A stretch of DNA of 64,000 bases from Casuarina equisetifolia (GCA_028551475.1 CM052362.1:11677816-11741815), one strand, 5' to 3'. Shown: positions 25,292 to 38,771, numbered from the stretch's first letter. The notes: generated by a model not told the origin, from the sequence alone. Made by a program: numbers and translations.

Positions 25292-25715
25292 TGTAGTGGT
25301 CCTGAGCAACAAGATTAGTTTTGGCAAACAAACGAGTAACAGGACGAGACTAAGGAAGGCTAAAATCAAAAAGGTGTCTTCGGGACTTAGATGATCGACC
25401 TATTGTTTACCGGTGGAACTAGAATAGAATTACAAGAAGATTACTTTGAGGGAACCAAGACCTCCAAAGTTTACAAATGTGTTACTTTTCTAAATGACCT
25501 CGCCCTCTAACCCTTTTTTTATTTATACTACTTCAGCCCCTTCTAATGGCTAACAGATTGATAACAAAAATAACAGAAAGACTAACTACCATTTAACAAC
25601 CAAATGAATGACAGTTTTACATTCAACAACTACATTGCAATATTAAAACAACATTGTGCTACTTCTATTGATGCCTTATTTGCTTCTAGCTGTTACTTCA
25701 TATTAGTTTGCTGCA
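25292..25715 (-). repeat. right (5') LTR of the chromovirus
   Basis: 424 bp, starts TGTAGTGGTCC and ends GCTGCA on the plus strand. It is adjacent on its left to the minus-strand PBS-like TGGTATCGAAG. Confidence 0.9.
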
Positions 25716-28433
25716 GCAACTTTGGTGGTTACTGTAGTCATATTGTAGTGATTGTATTGTAGCCTTTGTAAGTATTTGTATGGTGTTTGGTTATGTTTAT
25801 GTTATTGTTGGGGATTATTATTTGATGGACTTGGGTAGAATTTGGTAATGGGCTAGTCAAGGTTGTGACAACTTATTTCCCTAGAGTTTTTCTAACAAAA
25901 AAGGCTTTTTTTTGTTGCCGTCAAGTTGCAGAAAGTTAGATATAGAAGAACAAAAATATCTCAAGCTCACGGTGAGCAATAATGATCAAAAGTCTAAGCA
26001 AGCTTATTGGTTTGGTCATTCCTACTCTTATCTTGAAGCCTTGATCTTGATTGTGGGAATATTTGGTTTGATTCAAGAATATGATAGACTGAATACTCCA
26101 TGATTGATTGAATATAGTTGCATCCATAGGTTGGAGTTGTATAATTATTTGATGCATCCATTGTGGGTCTTGAATGCTTGATTTAAAATCATTTTATTAA
26201 GACAATTTTGAAACTTTATTTGAAAATCTTAAAATTGATATTCCGGGCTTTACATTTTTAGCACTTATATTGTGATTATAAAAATATTTTGTGCTAAGAT
26301 TAAAGAGGTTGATGTGTGATGTAAGTATACTGATTTGTTAATCATATACTCTACACATTGCTCATGATTTATTGTTATTATTGGAGATACCTTGGCCATT
26401 TGAGTGCTATTTGATCTAATTACATATTATTGCACATGTTGAGATTGGAATATATGCTCTTGTGATTTAAACTCATTATTTGAGAACATATAATTGGTTG
26501 TGTTTGTGTAGCATGGATATTTGATATACTTTTTAGCTGCTCAAGTTGTTGAAAAGCAATACTTGGGGAAACATATAGACTATTTGTAGTGTTGGTCTAG
26601 CTAAATAAAGAACTTATTGTAATATCATTATATCTAGTCGTATCAAGGGAATAAGTGCTTAAAGTGTATTTTAATTATATAGTCTCCTATATTGAACTGT
26701 TTTTCTCTTGTGAAGAGAAAACTCTTATCTTAGGTGCAGCTGCGTAGACTTGTCACAAGGCATGTAGTTGTTGTAAAATGTACTTTCTCATGCTGTGAGG
26801 AGTAGATTTGGTGGCATAGACCGTGTAATGAATTGAAGAGTAGTTTCTATTGGGGTTGAGTGGATAGTGTGAGATTATTTGATTAGTAGGTCATTTGCAT
26901 AATATGACTACTGATGTGACTTAGCCCATCTTACTTTATTGTGCTAATAAAGTAGCTAAAAAATTAGCAAAAATCTAGGGCTGCATCAAAAGATGAAGCA
27001 TATAGATATTGCTTGTTATTTCATTTGTCAAAAGATTTAAAATGAGTTAATTACCATAGTGCACGTTGGTACAATTGATTAGCCTATTAATTTGTTGATT
27101 AAACCATTGAGTTCACATCAACTCTATTATCTCCTTTCCAAGCTTAGTGTCCTAGATTTCTATTGACCACGAGCTCCAGAGAGTAGAGAGTGGAGTGTGC
27201 TGAGAATATACGTTGTGAGGTAGCAATCCTGAGTCACAGTTGCTACACGTTTTCATATAATTGGTTCCTTGCTCCACGTCAGTCTCCCAGTTCCGCGGAG
27301 GTCTCTACTGCTATGCAAGTAGTCACGAGAATATACCACGCAACGCAGCCTGCTCGTTAGGGGATCTTCTTGTTGGTAGTCTCATTGGCTGGATCCGATC
27401 ACATAGGGACGACAGCGTCTACGTATGTGCATATATGTATTCTTTGTATATTCTACTCTCTAACAATTTGCCAAAAGCTTCATATACTTTTAGCATTTTC
27501 TCCGATATGTAGAGTTGGTTTGCTGCTGTAAACTGAAACAATTAACCCAACTTCGATGCTCATATATTGTTTGGTTTACCGATGTCTAGTTCAACCCAGT
27601 TTTTACTAGTAGCCTAACAAAGCAAAAATATTCCCAAGTATGCTCATATTCCTAACATGTGCGCATGACTTAGTCACATAAAAGATTATTTGAAAGTATA
27701 TGAAATTACAAATCAAAATTTAGTTACTCAATTAGTTTACTCAAAAGAATAAAAAATTAAGTAATTGATGAGTAGTTTGGATTTCATGAATATGAGAAGA
27801 AAAGGAATTGATTAAGTACTTTGAACAAGTTTAATTTAATTAAGAAATAAATAAATTAAGTTTAAACAAATGAAGTAGTTTTACGCTATAATGGATTTCT
27901 AGTATCATTGTAAAAGAACTTAAGAATAATAGAACGAACACATTGCATGACTAGAAATCCAAGAAAGATTCTAACTGAATAATTTGTCAAAATCTGATCG
28001 ACGTATAATTTTATAGGACTAGCGTCAATTGTTTTGATGAATTTCCCACTTAAATGGAAAATAACTTCATCGGATCCGATTTTAAAAAGAAAGAAGAAAA
28101 TGATTGATGAGTTTCCTTAAACAAATAGCCTTATCTTTTGCTGTCAAAATAGTGAGGTCTTACCAAGATTCCGCATTAGATGACTAACACGTCAATTCAC
28201 AAAATATTTAGATACTGTGCAATCGTGTTTTCTACAGGGCAAGCAATACGATACAGGCAAATATGAGAAACAAGTTTCATCCTAGAAACTCATAATCCTC
28301 GAGGCCTAAGGAAGATGAGCAAGATAAAATAACCAAAGATACCTAGAAACTTCCGCTGAAAGGGTAGGTAACCGCTATAGAACGCAAAATAGTTGAACTG
28401 AAAAGTGGAGACGGTGTGGAATGGTTTCAACCA
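25716..28433. other. intergenic, no gene recognised
   Basis: AT-rich DNA with no supported coding region. A short GC-richer block at about 27150-27440 has no recognisable frame. The part next to 28433 should hold the 3' UTR of the pinin-like gene; I see no AATAAA on the minus strand close to the stop. Confidence 0.4.
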
Positions 28434-31400
28434 CTACTGATCAGCATTATCTGCCAGGGGACTGGTGTTACCTGTCTCTTGCCTGACTGTTTCATCACCC
28501 CTCCTGTTGGCATCATCAACACCTAGTACATCGTCCATCATGTCATCCTCACCAACATTGATATCTTCCACATCATCTTCATCTTCACTGTTGTTTCCAC
28601 CAGGGATCTTTCTTGTCTTGGGACCATGCTCAAGCCGATGGGTATCCAATTCTTTGTCCATGGTTTCCTGTAAGTTCAACATATCACTATTCGTTTTCCT
28701 TGCTTTCCTTGCATTTTGCCATCTCTCCAAATCCTTTTCAACATTGGCAACATACTGCTCCTGAATCTGTTTCTGGTATTCTGATAGTTCCTCTCTCCTG
28801 GCAGCCTTCCACTCCAGAAATGTCTGATGTGCAAATTTGTGAGAGACGGGCAACCAAGTGCAAGATATTTCACATGAATTCATATGCAAAGAATAAAAGT
28901 TTCAATTCATACTCAGATTATAATATCATGCCTAAAATTCATAAAAGGCAGACAGAAGCAGAAATATTCTGAGAAATTTACAAGCAACCAAATATTGAGT
29001 TTCAGTTCAGAGTCTAATTATACCATCATCCCTTCCCTGTGGGTTTGCCATTAAATGTGGCCATAATTTCTTCACTTTCACAAGTTCAATTCCTATGGTA
29101 CGGCTTTGGCCAATCAAAATTTCTAAGCTTGACAAAATTTCAAATTAGGTTTTGGATATCCTTCTCGAGCTCAGCCCCTGGGCTTCATTAGAAGTTAAGA
29201 CAGTCCTTCAAATTGCTCACTATGGTCAAAAAGATCCCAAGTTCCACCCATTGCCTAAGGTTTGAGCCCAATAACTAATGTTGATTTTGTAACGAATCAG
29301 TGCGAAATCACGTAGTTTCAAACTGTAAGCAAAAAACATTGTTTTGCCGCAGATACCCTTTGGTCAGATTTGTTATATCAGGGATTCTCTTGTACTTGTA
29401 CTTGTACACACTATTGAGAAAACATCATTTCTATGTTATAAATCATTGGTTTTCCCTGTTTGTGTATGATGCTGCTTTGATCTGGGCAAAGGGAAAACAA
29501 GAAAAAATGAATGGAAAACATGCAACAGAAAGTAAGAAAATCCTGGGTTTGCACCTGAGAGTGGACATAAGGGCCTTTTTGCCCGAACTAAATTACATTG
29601 CTGTTTCTCGTGTGATTGTTTGGGTGTAAAGAGAGTTCTTTCGCTGCTGTTTGATACCAACATTTGGGATCAAAGCTACAGCATAAGACAGTGTTGTGTG
29701 GGAACCGTATATTGAGCTCTGCTATTGATATCAAGTACTGGTGCAAGAGGATCATCCTGGTAGTTGAAATTGAATGAAGATTTAAGGCAGGAATCAGGAA
29801 CAAGAAGGGGAAGAAAAAAAAAAAGGTCTAGTGTTGGAACTATGGTAAAGCTAGATACTTCAGCAAGATTGCTGGAATCCAAAGAAGCAAGGGAGCCAGT
29901 CCTTGGAGCAAAAGGCCTCATACTCTTGACGATGGGATCCACATGTATGAAATGGATGATTGATTTTGGAGAATCCTATCATGCTATGTCACATCAAGAG
30001 TTCATCAACCACTCCCAAGAAGACTATAGTGAGGTGTTGTTTGATGACAACCTCCATTGTAAGATTGTGAATCGGACTGGTCAAGATGGCTTTACAAATG
30101 ATGCCATGTGGGTCTTAAAGGATGTGAGGTATATTTTGGATCTCAAGTGGAACCTAATCTCAACTAGTGCCTTCTGTCACAATGATTTTGAAACGAGTGG
30201 TCCTCAGCCTCATAGCAACCCAACTAGAGCAATTTGATGTTAAATTTTGTTTCTTCATGCTGACTTGTATGAGATCTATATATACAAGTCCAAGAGATTC
30301 GAGGTCAAAGAGTAAAAGGACTTGAAACAAGTTTGACTAGTACATGAGCATGCACAAATCTGCAAGGTGCTGAAGCAATCATTGTATATACTTTAGGAAG
30401 AATCCCTCAAGTAACTTTCTGATAGTCATCTTATATGTTAACGACATGTTGATTGCTAGACCCACTAATAGTGATATAAAGGAGCTGAATAAGAAGCTTG
30501 TGTCTGAGTTTGCTGTGTAAGACCCAGTAGCAGCATAGCAAATCCTCAAGATGAGGATTACACCAAATAGAGGGAGTTGCAGTTGAAGCAATCTCAACAA
30601 TATTTATGTTTAGAAGGTGGTTGAGATTCCATCTATATGCAAAGCCTATCACGTAACCTCCCAATCGACATTTCGAGTTGTCAGAAGATGGATGTATGAC
30701 AAGCCCCAAGGAGCACATAAGCATGTAGAAAATTCAATATACGTTGCTGCCGGACAGCTTGACTTGGTCTACACAAGGCCAAATCTCCCATGCCACAGGG
30801 GATATCAGTAGATACATGAATGATCCTAGGAAGATGCATTGCCAAACGATCAGGTGGATCATAAGGTAGCAAAGAAGGAATTAATATTCGCAATGCCTGT
30901 ACTTTGGAGGCTCACGACCTCATCTCAAGGAGTATGTGGACTTAGACTTGGCAAGCAGCCCCAAAAGGTGGTACACAATAAGCTAGAATCAAGGATGCAG
31001 CTAGTGTTGGCATTGTAAGCTACGGAAGCTAAATACATAGTTATGACTGAGGGGCCAAAGAGTTTATATCTATACAGAGATTCCTGGAAAAGTTGGGTCA
31101 AAATCTAGAGTGTAAAGACTCTATGGACAGATAGTTAAGAGTGCCATTCACCTCACAAAGAATACAACATACTCAAGAATGAAGCATATTCAGCAACAGT
31201 ATTACTTTATTAGATCTGGCAGAGGGTAGGATTATGGAGATAGAGAAAATTCAAACTTCTCAAAACGGAGCAGATATGCTAACCAGGGTAGCTAAAGAGA
31301 AGTTGAGAAAAAGCTTAACTTTTGTAGGACTCAAAAGAGTAGTCTCGTAGGGTTAAATTACCTACAAATGCAAGTTTGTTGCACTGATTGTTCCAAGGGA

Positions 31401-34400
31401 GTATTTTGATTTTTATTAACAATAAAGGTGAAAATGACGTAATTTTTGTTTTGTTCAAGGGACGCTTGGGGAGATTAAATATACCTGTACTTGTACATAT
31501 GAAGACAACATCGTTTCCATGTGATGTGTCATTGTTTTCCGTGTTTGTATACAATGACATTTTGATTTGTGCATTGTTGTTATACCATGGGAAAAGAAGA
31601 GAAAATATGTGAGGAAATAAAATAGAAAGGCCGAGAAAATCTTCTGTTTGTGCTCACTGATGGATGTTGGGACCTTTTTTTACCAAAACCACATTATATT
31701 GTTGTCTGTTGTGTGATTGTTTGACTGTTTGCAATTTCTTGAGCTCTTGTTCAATCCTAACACTTGATAAATTCTATTGAGCTAAGCTGCATGTCTCCAT
31801 ACTTTGTTCGGGTCAACTTGTCTGTGTATCAAGAGGGAAACAGTAGACCACCTTGGATCCATCTATAACTTGACACAAATATAAAGAATAATAGATTAAG
31901 AGTGTCAAAAGGTTGGGTCTGGGACAACGGAATGCTTCCCATAACCATATCCTAAAGTTATTGTAACTGATTGTGTTGAGGACCATTTAGAACCAGGAAA
32001 AACCAAAATTAAACCCTTCTCGTAATTAAAAAGACACTAAATTCCCCAATGTTTTTGCTTCAGGTAGAAGTTTCCTATAATTATATGACCATGCTATCAA
32101 TTCTTTCTAAGAGGTCTAATAGAATAACGAGGTTGGAATGGAATGATCATACATCTACATTGCAATATGCCTAATAACCTTTTCACTATATATAGCAACC
32201 AACGGAAAATGTTTGAAAATAGGGACTGGAAAAAATGCTAATGGAAACAAATAAAGATTCCAACAACACTATGAAAGGGGATAGAACAGGACAAAGATTG
32301 ACTTATGATTGAGCAGCCACTAAGGGATGGTGTGTTGACTCAAATTTACATTCCGATCTTATGCACACAGAGACATGATCACGTATGTTGTGAGAGAGAG
32401 AGAGAGCTACTGACAGAAAACAGATTTAAGTTAAGGGAAAAAAAACCTAGGAACTCCAGTTGTGATGTATGTAGCCCTAGGGCATTTGGCATAAAAGAAC
32501 ATATCACAATAGGCAAACAATGGGATCAGGGTTGAATGTATACCTCTCATGATCTCAACAAAAATCTGGTCCGGAATCCAATTGGGTTTTGTTAATTCCC
32601 CCCCTCCTCCAAAAACAAAACCATCCTACATCTTTAGGGTTGACAATAACCTGAGCTAGTTGAAGAAACCACTTGTTTCTGAAATTTGCACTTACTCATT
32701 ACGTGGGCTAAATTTGAACAACTAGGATCGACTCATCTAAGTTTCAATATAATTGTATAACTTTAATTTCCTTTTTTCACTTAACTTTGTAATAAGATAA
32801 AAGGAAATTCTCCTCTTCAAATGACAAAAATAACTTGAAAAATTCTAATTGTGATTGATGATATAGATCTATGCAGGTCTATATATCTTAATTAAATTTA
32901 CTAAAACCAATCTATTTATGTGAATGTATTAGCGGAATTTGAAGTTAAACCGAGATGTAAAATGCAACTCATCTTCTGCCTTTTCAAAATATCCTTCGCT
33001 TTCTGAAGTATCAGGACAAGCAAATGACCCTTAATTCCAGACTGCTCCTATTTCTTCATATTCCTCGATCACAGACCCAATATTACCAGAGAAGTGTTAT
33101 AAGAACTCACCTGTTCTTTACGCTGCTCAAACAAGGTTTCATTTTCTTCTAACGGCTTGTTGGGCAAATAATATATGGGAGGCTCTGCCTTCGTTCTGGC
33201 AAAAACACACCCATGATCAATCAGTAATCACTAATATAAAGCATGAAAGAAACTGTAATTTCCACCTAAATCCTGCAATGAAGCAGGAATCATCTGTCTA
33301 TCAAATGCTTCAACACTACTATCTGCATGAACGGAAACTTATCTTTGTCAGAATAAAATTTGAATAGGACACTTTTGGACCAAAATTAAAAATAACCTGC
33401 AGCAGAAGTGCACAGAAAAAGCATTAGTCTGGGGCTCTTAACTGTCATGAAAGGTAGCACAAAAAGATTTGACCTCAGAAAGAATAACAGTGCAGCACTT
33501 AGTTACTTGAAGAAAGTGCACCTTATAAAATTGCAAAGTTTTTTGTGGTGATCACTCCACTGTAGAAACAGCAATTCTAACTTCTTTTCCTCTGTCTTGG
33601 CAGCAACACGTGCCCTGAGAGTCTGATGAAAATTTAGACACAAGCAAAGAAATAATGAGTAAGGACACCAAGAAAAGATCATTTAGAACAATGATATGAC
33701 AACTATCTTTTGCTGAACGTCAAACCAGATCTCTCCTTCGCTTTTCTGCAATTTGTTCACGCTCTTCTTGCCTCAGCCTCTCGCTTTCTTCACGTGCTCG
33801 TTGCTCAGCCTAAATTTACATCAGAGACATTTATGTATCTTAACAGAAATTCACGCTTTAAGACCTTATGATCAAAATTATCACATCTGAATTCCTGTCT
33901 GCAACTACCATAATTCATTCTAAATCCTTGTTCTGAACAAAATCAGTGATCTTCAGTCATAGTGGGATTCTTATCATTCACATTAAATCTTCTCATAAAA
34001 GTAGAAATTGTTATAGGATGAGTCCTTAAACACACTCACTCTTTGTAGAGAGTCAGACCTCCGCATGTACGCCTCCGTTCCGGACAGTTTCATATCTTCT
34101 TTCCTGAATTTCTGGATCACAAAAATGGCAAATATGTAAGCACCAATAAGAAAGAAACACAACAGTGCAGGTTTCAATGAAAAATATAACGACAAAAGTG
34201 TCTGCTTTTTAAAACAAATTTCCCTGGAAGCAACATCAGAGCAACTTTTTAGTAACGTATTATAATTCTTGATAACTCAGAGTCACTCTAGGAATGCTAA
34301 TCACTTCTTTAGTTGAATTTAAAAAATATCTCACAAATATCTATAATCCCAAAACTATCTCAATGAGAAATCAAATCTATTGAGACCAACTACAAGGAAA

Positions 34401-37400
34401 AAAAAAGAAAATCCAGCACCACTCTGCAACTTTTGCAAATTGTATGAATGTGTTTTACACAAATCCGAATAGCAAGAAGTATTGTAATAAATTAAGAAAA
34501 TAAGCAGAAGACATTGAAAGAAAGGGGAAAAGAAAGGGAAAGCGGCGGGGGGTGTGGGGGGGATGACATTTCATGGTCATTTCAAAAATGTTCTTGATGC
34601 AGAATTTTCTAAAGTCATCTTTGTACCTAATTTCTTTCAACTCGCAAGTAAGGAGCAGCTAAGATGTGTTTTACAAGGCACTTACAAGCTTCTTCATTAG
34701 ACACATTCCATTGGCATATACTGATTCTTACATTAAATTTCTGATATTCACCACTCTTGTCTTCCATCAAAGTTCTCAGTCATGGTGTATTTCTAGTAAG
34801 AATGGTAGTAACTTTTCAGAACCAACTAACAACCATAAATTGAAAAGATCGAACAAACAGGAATGAAATTGCAACACTCAGACTCAAATTATACTACTAC
34901 ATGATTATGCCCCGTGTTATAAAAACCATGTTACCATGGAGCAGCAATACCACTATTTCTAATGATGTCTTGCACAAATCTAATAGACACATCACCAGCT
35001 CTCTAAAAAGTATAAACACCATCTTATGCAGATTCTTGTATTTATGATGATACCCTTCAGTCCAAGCAACATAACAGAACAATTTCACATTTTTCTGATA
35101 ATTGTAAAACTAAACTCTACCAAGGAAGAATTGCTTAAAAGCTCATCTGTTTTACTATCCACAGTAATCACATAAGAGGACATTGTGGTAACAGCGAAAA
35201 ACATATAAACACAAGAAACAAATGGAAACACAAGATAAACTAGGACAATATACGGTCACAGTAGTAGGTACAGCATCTTCGCACATCTCGTTGGGAATGG
35301 ACAAGCATTGGCAACAGAATATCAATACAATGTGAAAGAGAAAGGTAATTATGCAGCAGTGGCTCCAAGGCAAATGATTTACAATAGGTGAAACCCAACA
35401 CCCATTCCATAGGTGGTAATCTAACCTACAACTATGACAGAAGAATAAGCCAATTTTTATGTTGTATCTATTTAACTTTTATTTCAACATACCAAGCCAT
35501 GTCAAAACTTGCATTCACCACATGCATATATAAACTCCAAATTTATCCACAATACATGCCTTGAACAACTGAATAAAGCTTGGCAATTCCTTGAAAAGTA
35601 GTCCAAAAGGCCAAAAAGAATAAAATCTTAACAATTCCTTGAAAACTTATCCTTTCATTCATCAATAATGGATGTGCCTCCGAAACAGAACGCACCACCT
35701 ATTTGAAGCCTTCTTCCATATTGTAAATACTATGTGAGTGATGCACATGTGTCCAAGTCTGTGAATTATTTGCTTCAGACAACAGAAAGCAATTTCACTT
35801 CCGAGTTTTTGAAATACTATGATTATGTATCTATTAGCTATAGTTCCCTTTTAGTGTACTAGTTGCAGGTGGCATGCATTTTTTAGAGGTCAGAAGAGAT
35901 GCTGCATACATCTGTTATTTATATGGTTAGATCTGTCTGCCACAGTTCTTTCTTCCATGCCTCTAACCTTCTCTCTAACCTAAATTCTTGTTCTGAAGAA
36001 TTACATTTGTTATTTATATAATCATACATTGTCAAGTTTCAGTTGAGTTACATTAAGTATAACCATTTGTTGATGGCATCACACTCAAACTCTCATTGAA
36101 TCAATATTCTCCCAAAGTAGATGAATTCCATGTCTACCATGCTTGTCAAATATCAAAATAATTTGAAATAAGAACCATTTCACTTCAAATATTCAAACTA
36201 TGATTAATGTCTTCAGAAACTACTAAATGTATGAAGTTTTAGATAGGTAAATAGCATCTGATTGAAAAAATATTTCGTATGTACGATGACCATACTAAGA
36301 ACTGGTAATCCAACAATAATTTCATAAAATATTTTCCCAATATTAGTTATTAAATAGCGACAACCATGTCATGATGTAACAAAATTACATGTCATTCCTC
36401 TATGTCAAGACTTCAAATCACCTTCTATTGTTTTATTTCAAAATCATCCTAGCGTTGGTCTAACATCCATCTATTTTTCCTCTCATCAAACAGCATGTTT
36501 CAACCCATGTCAAGAATAACGTTGATCATTGCATAAACATGGTTTCCTTACCAGCCAACCAGATAATGTTATAGAAACATAAAGAGCTAGATAAAACACC
36601 AGACTTTCATGTTAAGAATCAGGCGTATATTTGGTTCCATAGAGGCAAATGGAGCCTTTTTGGTAAAACTGAATCATACAAGTTTAGATTATAATTTACC
36701 AAGAAGTATCTCCCAATAAGTAATTGGTGGCAGTATAAAATCATAATCTAAAGAAGAATTGGAACAATTTTGGACGATCCTAATCCAAAAAGTAATTGGT
36801 AGCGATATAAAATCATAATACAAAGAAGAATTAGAACAATTTTGAACGATCCTGATTATCCCATTAATATGGGACTTCCTTTTTATTCTAATTGGCACTG
36901 AGAGCATTTATCATTGCCCCAGCTGATGTTAGCTCCTGTAACGAAACCACACTTCTTTTCCCTTTCCAGCACAACTATTCCCCAAAAGATAATTTTTTTT
37001 TTCTTTCACAATACACTAACCATGATCATCCTTCTTATATCATGTCTACTGATTTTGGTGTTAAGTTATCTGAATTGGATCCATCTTCTACTGATTTTGG
37101 TGTTAAGTTATCTGAATTGGATCCATCTCCTTCACCAACATATAGCTTGAGAAAATGACCTTTCCAAGTGACTTAAGAAAATGCTCTACAACTCTGCGAG
37201 ATATTAACCTTAAAAACCAGAAAGAGAAAAGGTGATTATATTGACCAATCTGGGCATAGATACCAATAGCTGCAAACATATACTCATAGTTAAGACGGTA
37301 TTGTAAGGCCATGAAATTAGGATGTAAAACATTAACACAACAATAGCAACAGTAAGTTTCAACATGGATATTCAACAAACTAGTTATTGCACATCGATCT

Positions 37401-38771
37401 ATCTAGTTGAAGTCCAGTTGCAGACCACAAATAAAGTAACTTATACATACGTACCTCTAAAGTCCCCAGAAGCTGCCCCAGCATTCTTTTGTTCCGGTTA
37501 ACCAAGCTTGGATCCTCGTCCTTTGGCAATACCCTTGGAACATGCTCCGTCACTGGACCTTCAGAATCCTGATAATAAAAAAGAAAACGAGAAGGAGAAA
37601 AAAGAAAAAGAAAAGAAAAAAAAAGGCATTAGAACTTATAGGCCAAACAAATTTTCTAAGTAATACAAGAACAATGTGAAATTTACAGTATTGGCAGTTC
37701 TTTGGTTTCCATCCCTCCTAGACCATCCACTCTGCTGCAGATTCAATGGCTTTCTGTCCCTTAAGCCCGCTCCAGCAGCTTCCTCTCCTGTCGCATCCTT
37801 CTTCTTCACGTTCTTCATCATTTCTGCATCCTCAGTGATCTCCCCATCTTCCAACTACATTTGCAAGTCACAACAAGTTGAATTAATCTCTTTCCAGGAA
37901 ATTATGATCTTCCAGAACAAGATCAGAAGAGAAAAATAATATATAAAGCATCCTCAACCAAAACAGACAGCAGCATTTAGTTTAATTAAGGTAGATTATC
38001 AGTCATCAGAAATTCAAGACAATACAGGAAAAGAGATTCATGCTTTTGGGATTACCTAGGAAAGGGACAATAATAAATAAAATAAAATAATTATCAGCTT
38101 AACAGAAGGGTGCCGCTTCATTCATTGAAGAAAACCGTCATTTCATTAACGAAAAAATGAGGCACACATAATTCAAAGTGTAAGCTCGTTTTCCTTTCGC
38201 CCTAATATCTCATTAATCAAACAGGCGGATTAGATATAAATCGCTACCAGGCATTTTACTATAGCAACCAAAATTGCAAAACAAGCAGAGGATTGCGATA
38301 TATAATTCAGAATAACAGAGTCAGTACCTTGACCACAGCAGACGACAGTCGACGTTTAGTAGGAGGTTCATCTTCCACGTCAATCTTATCTGCCTGAAAT
38401 CATTCACAACAAAGAGAACAAAGAAAGACCAAATAAGAACCTAAAATTCATAAAAGAATAACTAACACGAAGCGCCGGGATAAGAGTACGTACAGGTCGA
38501 ATGAAACCTCGCTGACGAGCTCCATTGGCGGCGAAATTGCGAGGGCCGGCGCCAGAAAAGCCTCCCCTGCGGAGTCCCCGAGGATCTCGAAGCCGCTCCG
38601 AAATCTGAAAATTTTGAACGGACAGACAAAAATACAATGAGACAACACAGAGAAAGAGAAAAGCAGAGGTATGAGGGTTCTGAGGACCTGGCGCTGTTGT
38701 CGAAGAAGCTCATCAATCTCTCTACGGAGCTCCTCTTCTGTCTTCGCTGCTGCTGCTTCGGTGCTCCCCAT
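28434..38771 (-). CDS. pinin-like protein (pinin/SDK/memA family), ten exons, 424 aa
   Basis: Exons (minus): 38771-38688, 38604-38494, 38393-38328, 37854-37687, 37568-37455, 34111-34040, 33809-33726, 33622-33522, 33195-33111, 28823-28434. All introns are GT-AG; eight are phase 0 and the one after exon 8 is phase 2. The protein starts MGSTEAAAAKTEEELRREID, a coiled-coil start, followed by the family's DPRGLRRGG...GPRNFAANGARQRGF basic segment (about 36-61). Residues about 165-310 form the Pinin_SDK_memA domain: KRMLGQLLGTLEKFRKED, a long Glu/Arg-rich helix, LQWSDHHKKLCNFIRTKAEPPIYYLP and TFLEWKAARREELSEYQKQI. The tail is acidic (SEDEDDVEDI). Pinin is a nuclear speckle and exon-junction-complex-associated splicing factor; plant members are close in length. 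Start: first ATG, in family context. Introns 5 (3.3 kb) and 9 (4.3 kb) are long; intron 9 holds an antisense copia element. Donors GTCCTC (exon 1), GTTTGA (exon 7) and GTGCAC (exon 8) are weak. Confidence 0.93.
29279..31762 (+). mobile_element. degenerate copia element inside intron 9 of the pinin-like gene
   Basis: Diverged LTRs at about 29279-29662 and 31402-31762. They share a TTGATTTT start, a GTACTTGTAC block, and TTGTGTGATTGTTTG-like and CC(A/T)AACA ends. A degenerate PBS TTTGGGATCAAAGC follows the first LTR, and a CCAAGGGAG purine tract precedes the second. Internal plus-strand remnants are a zinc-knuckle-like CWNYGKARYFSK near 29833, a protease/GAG-pre-integrase block at 29940-30170 (MKWMIDFGESYHAMSHQEF; VRYILDLKWNLISTSAF), an RT ILYVNDMLIA block near 30430, and an RNase H end block near 31270. 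Much of integrase and RT is deleted. It is antisense to the host gene. No target duplication is recognisable. Confidence 0.75.
36718..36861. repeat. 72-bp tandem duplication in pinin-like intron 5
   Basis: Unit 1 (36718-36789) and unit 2 (36790 to about 36861) both start AAGTAATTGGT and contain ATAAAATCATAAT, AAAGAAGAATT and GAACAATTTT blocks. Differences are scattered, so it is moderately old. Confidence 0.8.
37045..37128. repeat. perfect 42-bp tandem duplication in pinin-like intron 5
   Basis: 37045-37086 is repeated without a mismatch at 37087-37128. The unit starts TCTACTGATTTTGGTGTTAA and ends GGATCCATCT. 42 bp is 14 codons, so a plus-strand open frame runs through it, but nothing suggests that frame is used. 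Confidence 0.9.

Larger units (their letters stand above)
19939..25715 (-). mobile_element. Ty3/gypsy chromovirus-type LTR retrotransposon, inactive
   Basis: 5777 bp with LTRs at 19939-20367 and 25292-25715, flanked by GCAAT (19934-19938) and GCAAC (25716-25720), a 5-bp target duplication with one mismatch. On the minus strand the 5' LTR ends ...CACTACA and is followed within two bases by a PBS-like TGGTATCGAAG. Next to the 3' LTR the minus strand encodes the LEDKVEFKDET-like end of the polyprotein. Order of domains: gag, zinc knuckle, protease, RT, RNase H, integrase, chromodomain-like end. A 352-bp TRIM (24542-24893) is nested in gag. Stops and frameshifts in every domain make it inactive. 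Confidence 0.9.

Noticed and set aside
28465-28972. Plus-strand open frames over the last pinin-like exon
   Set aside because: Antisense shadows of the acidic coding exon.
36892-37158. Plus-strand 88-codon frame with a repeated STDFGVKLSELDPS block
   Set aside because: It lies in an intron on the opposite strand. The repetition comes from a recent 42-bp DNA duplication, and there is no supporting motif or signal.
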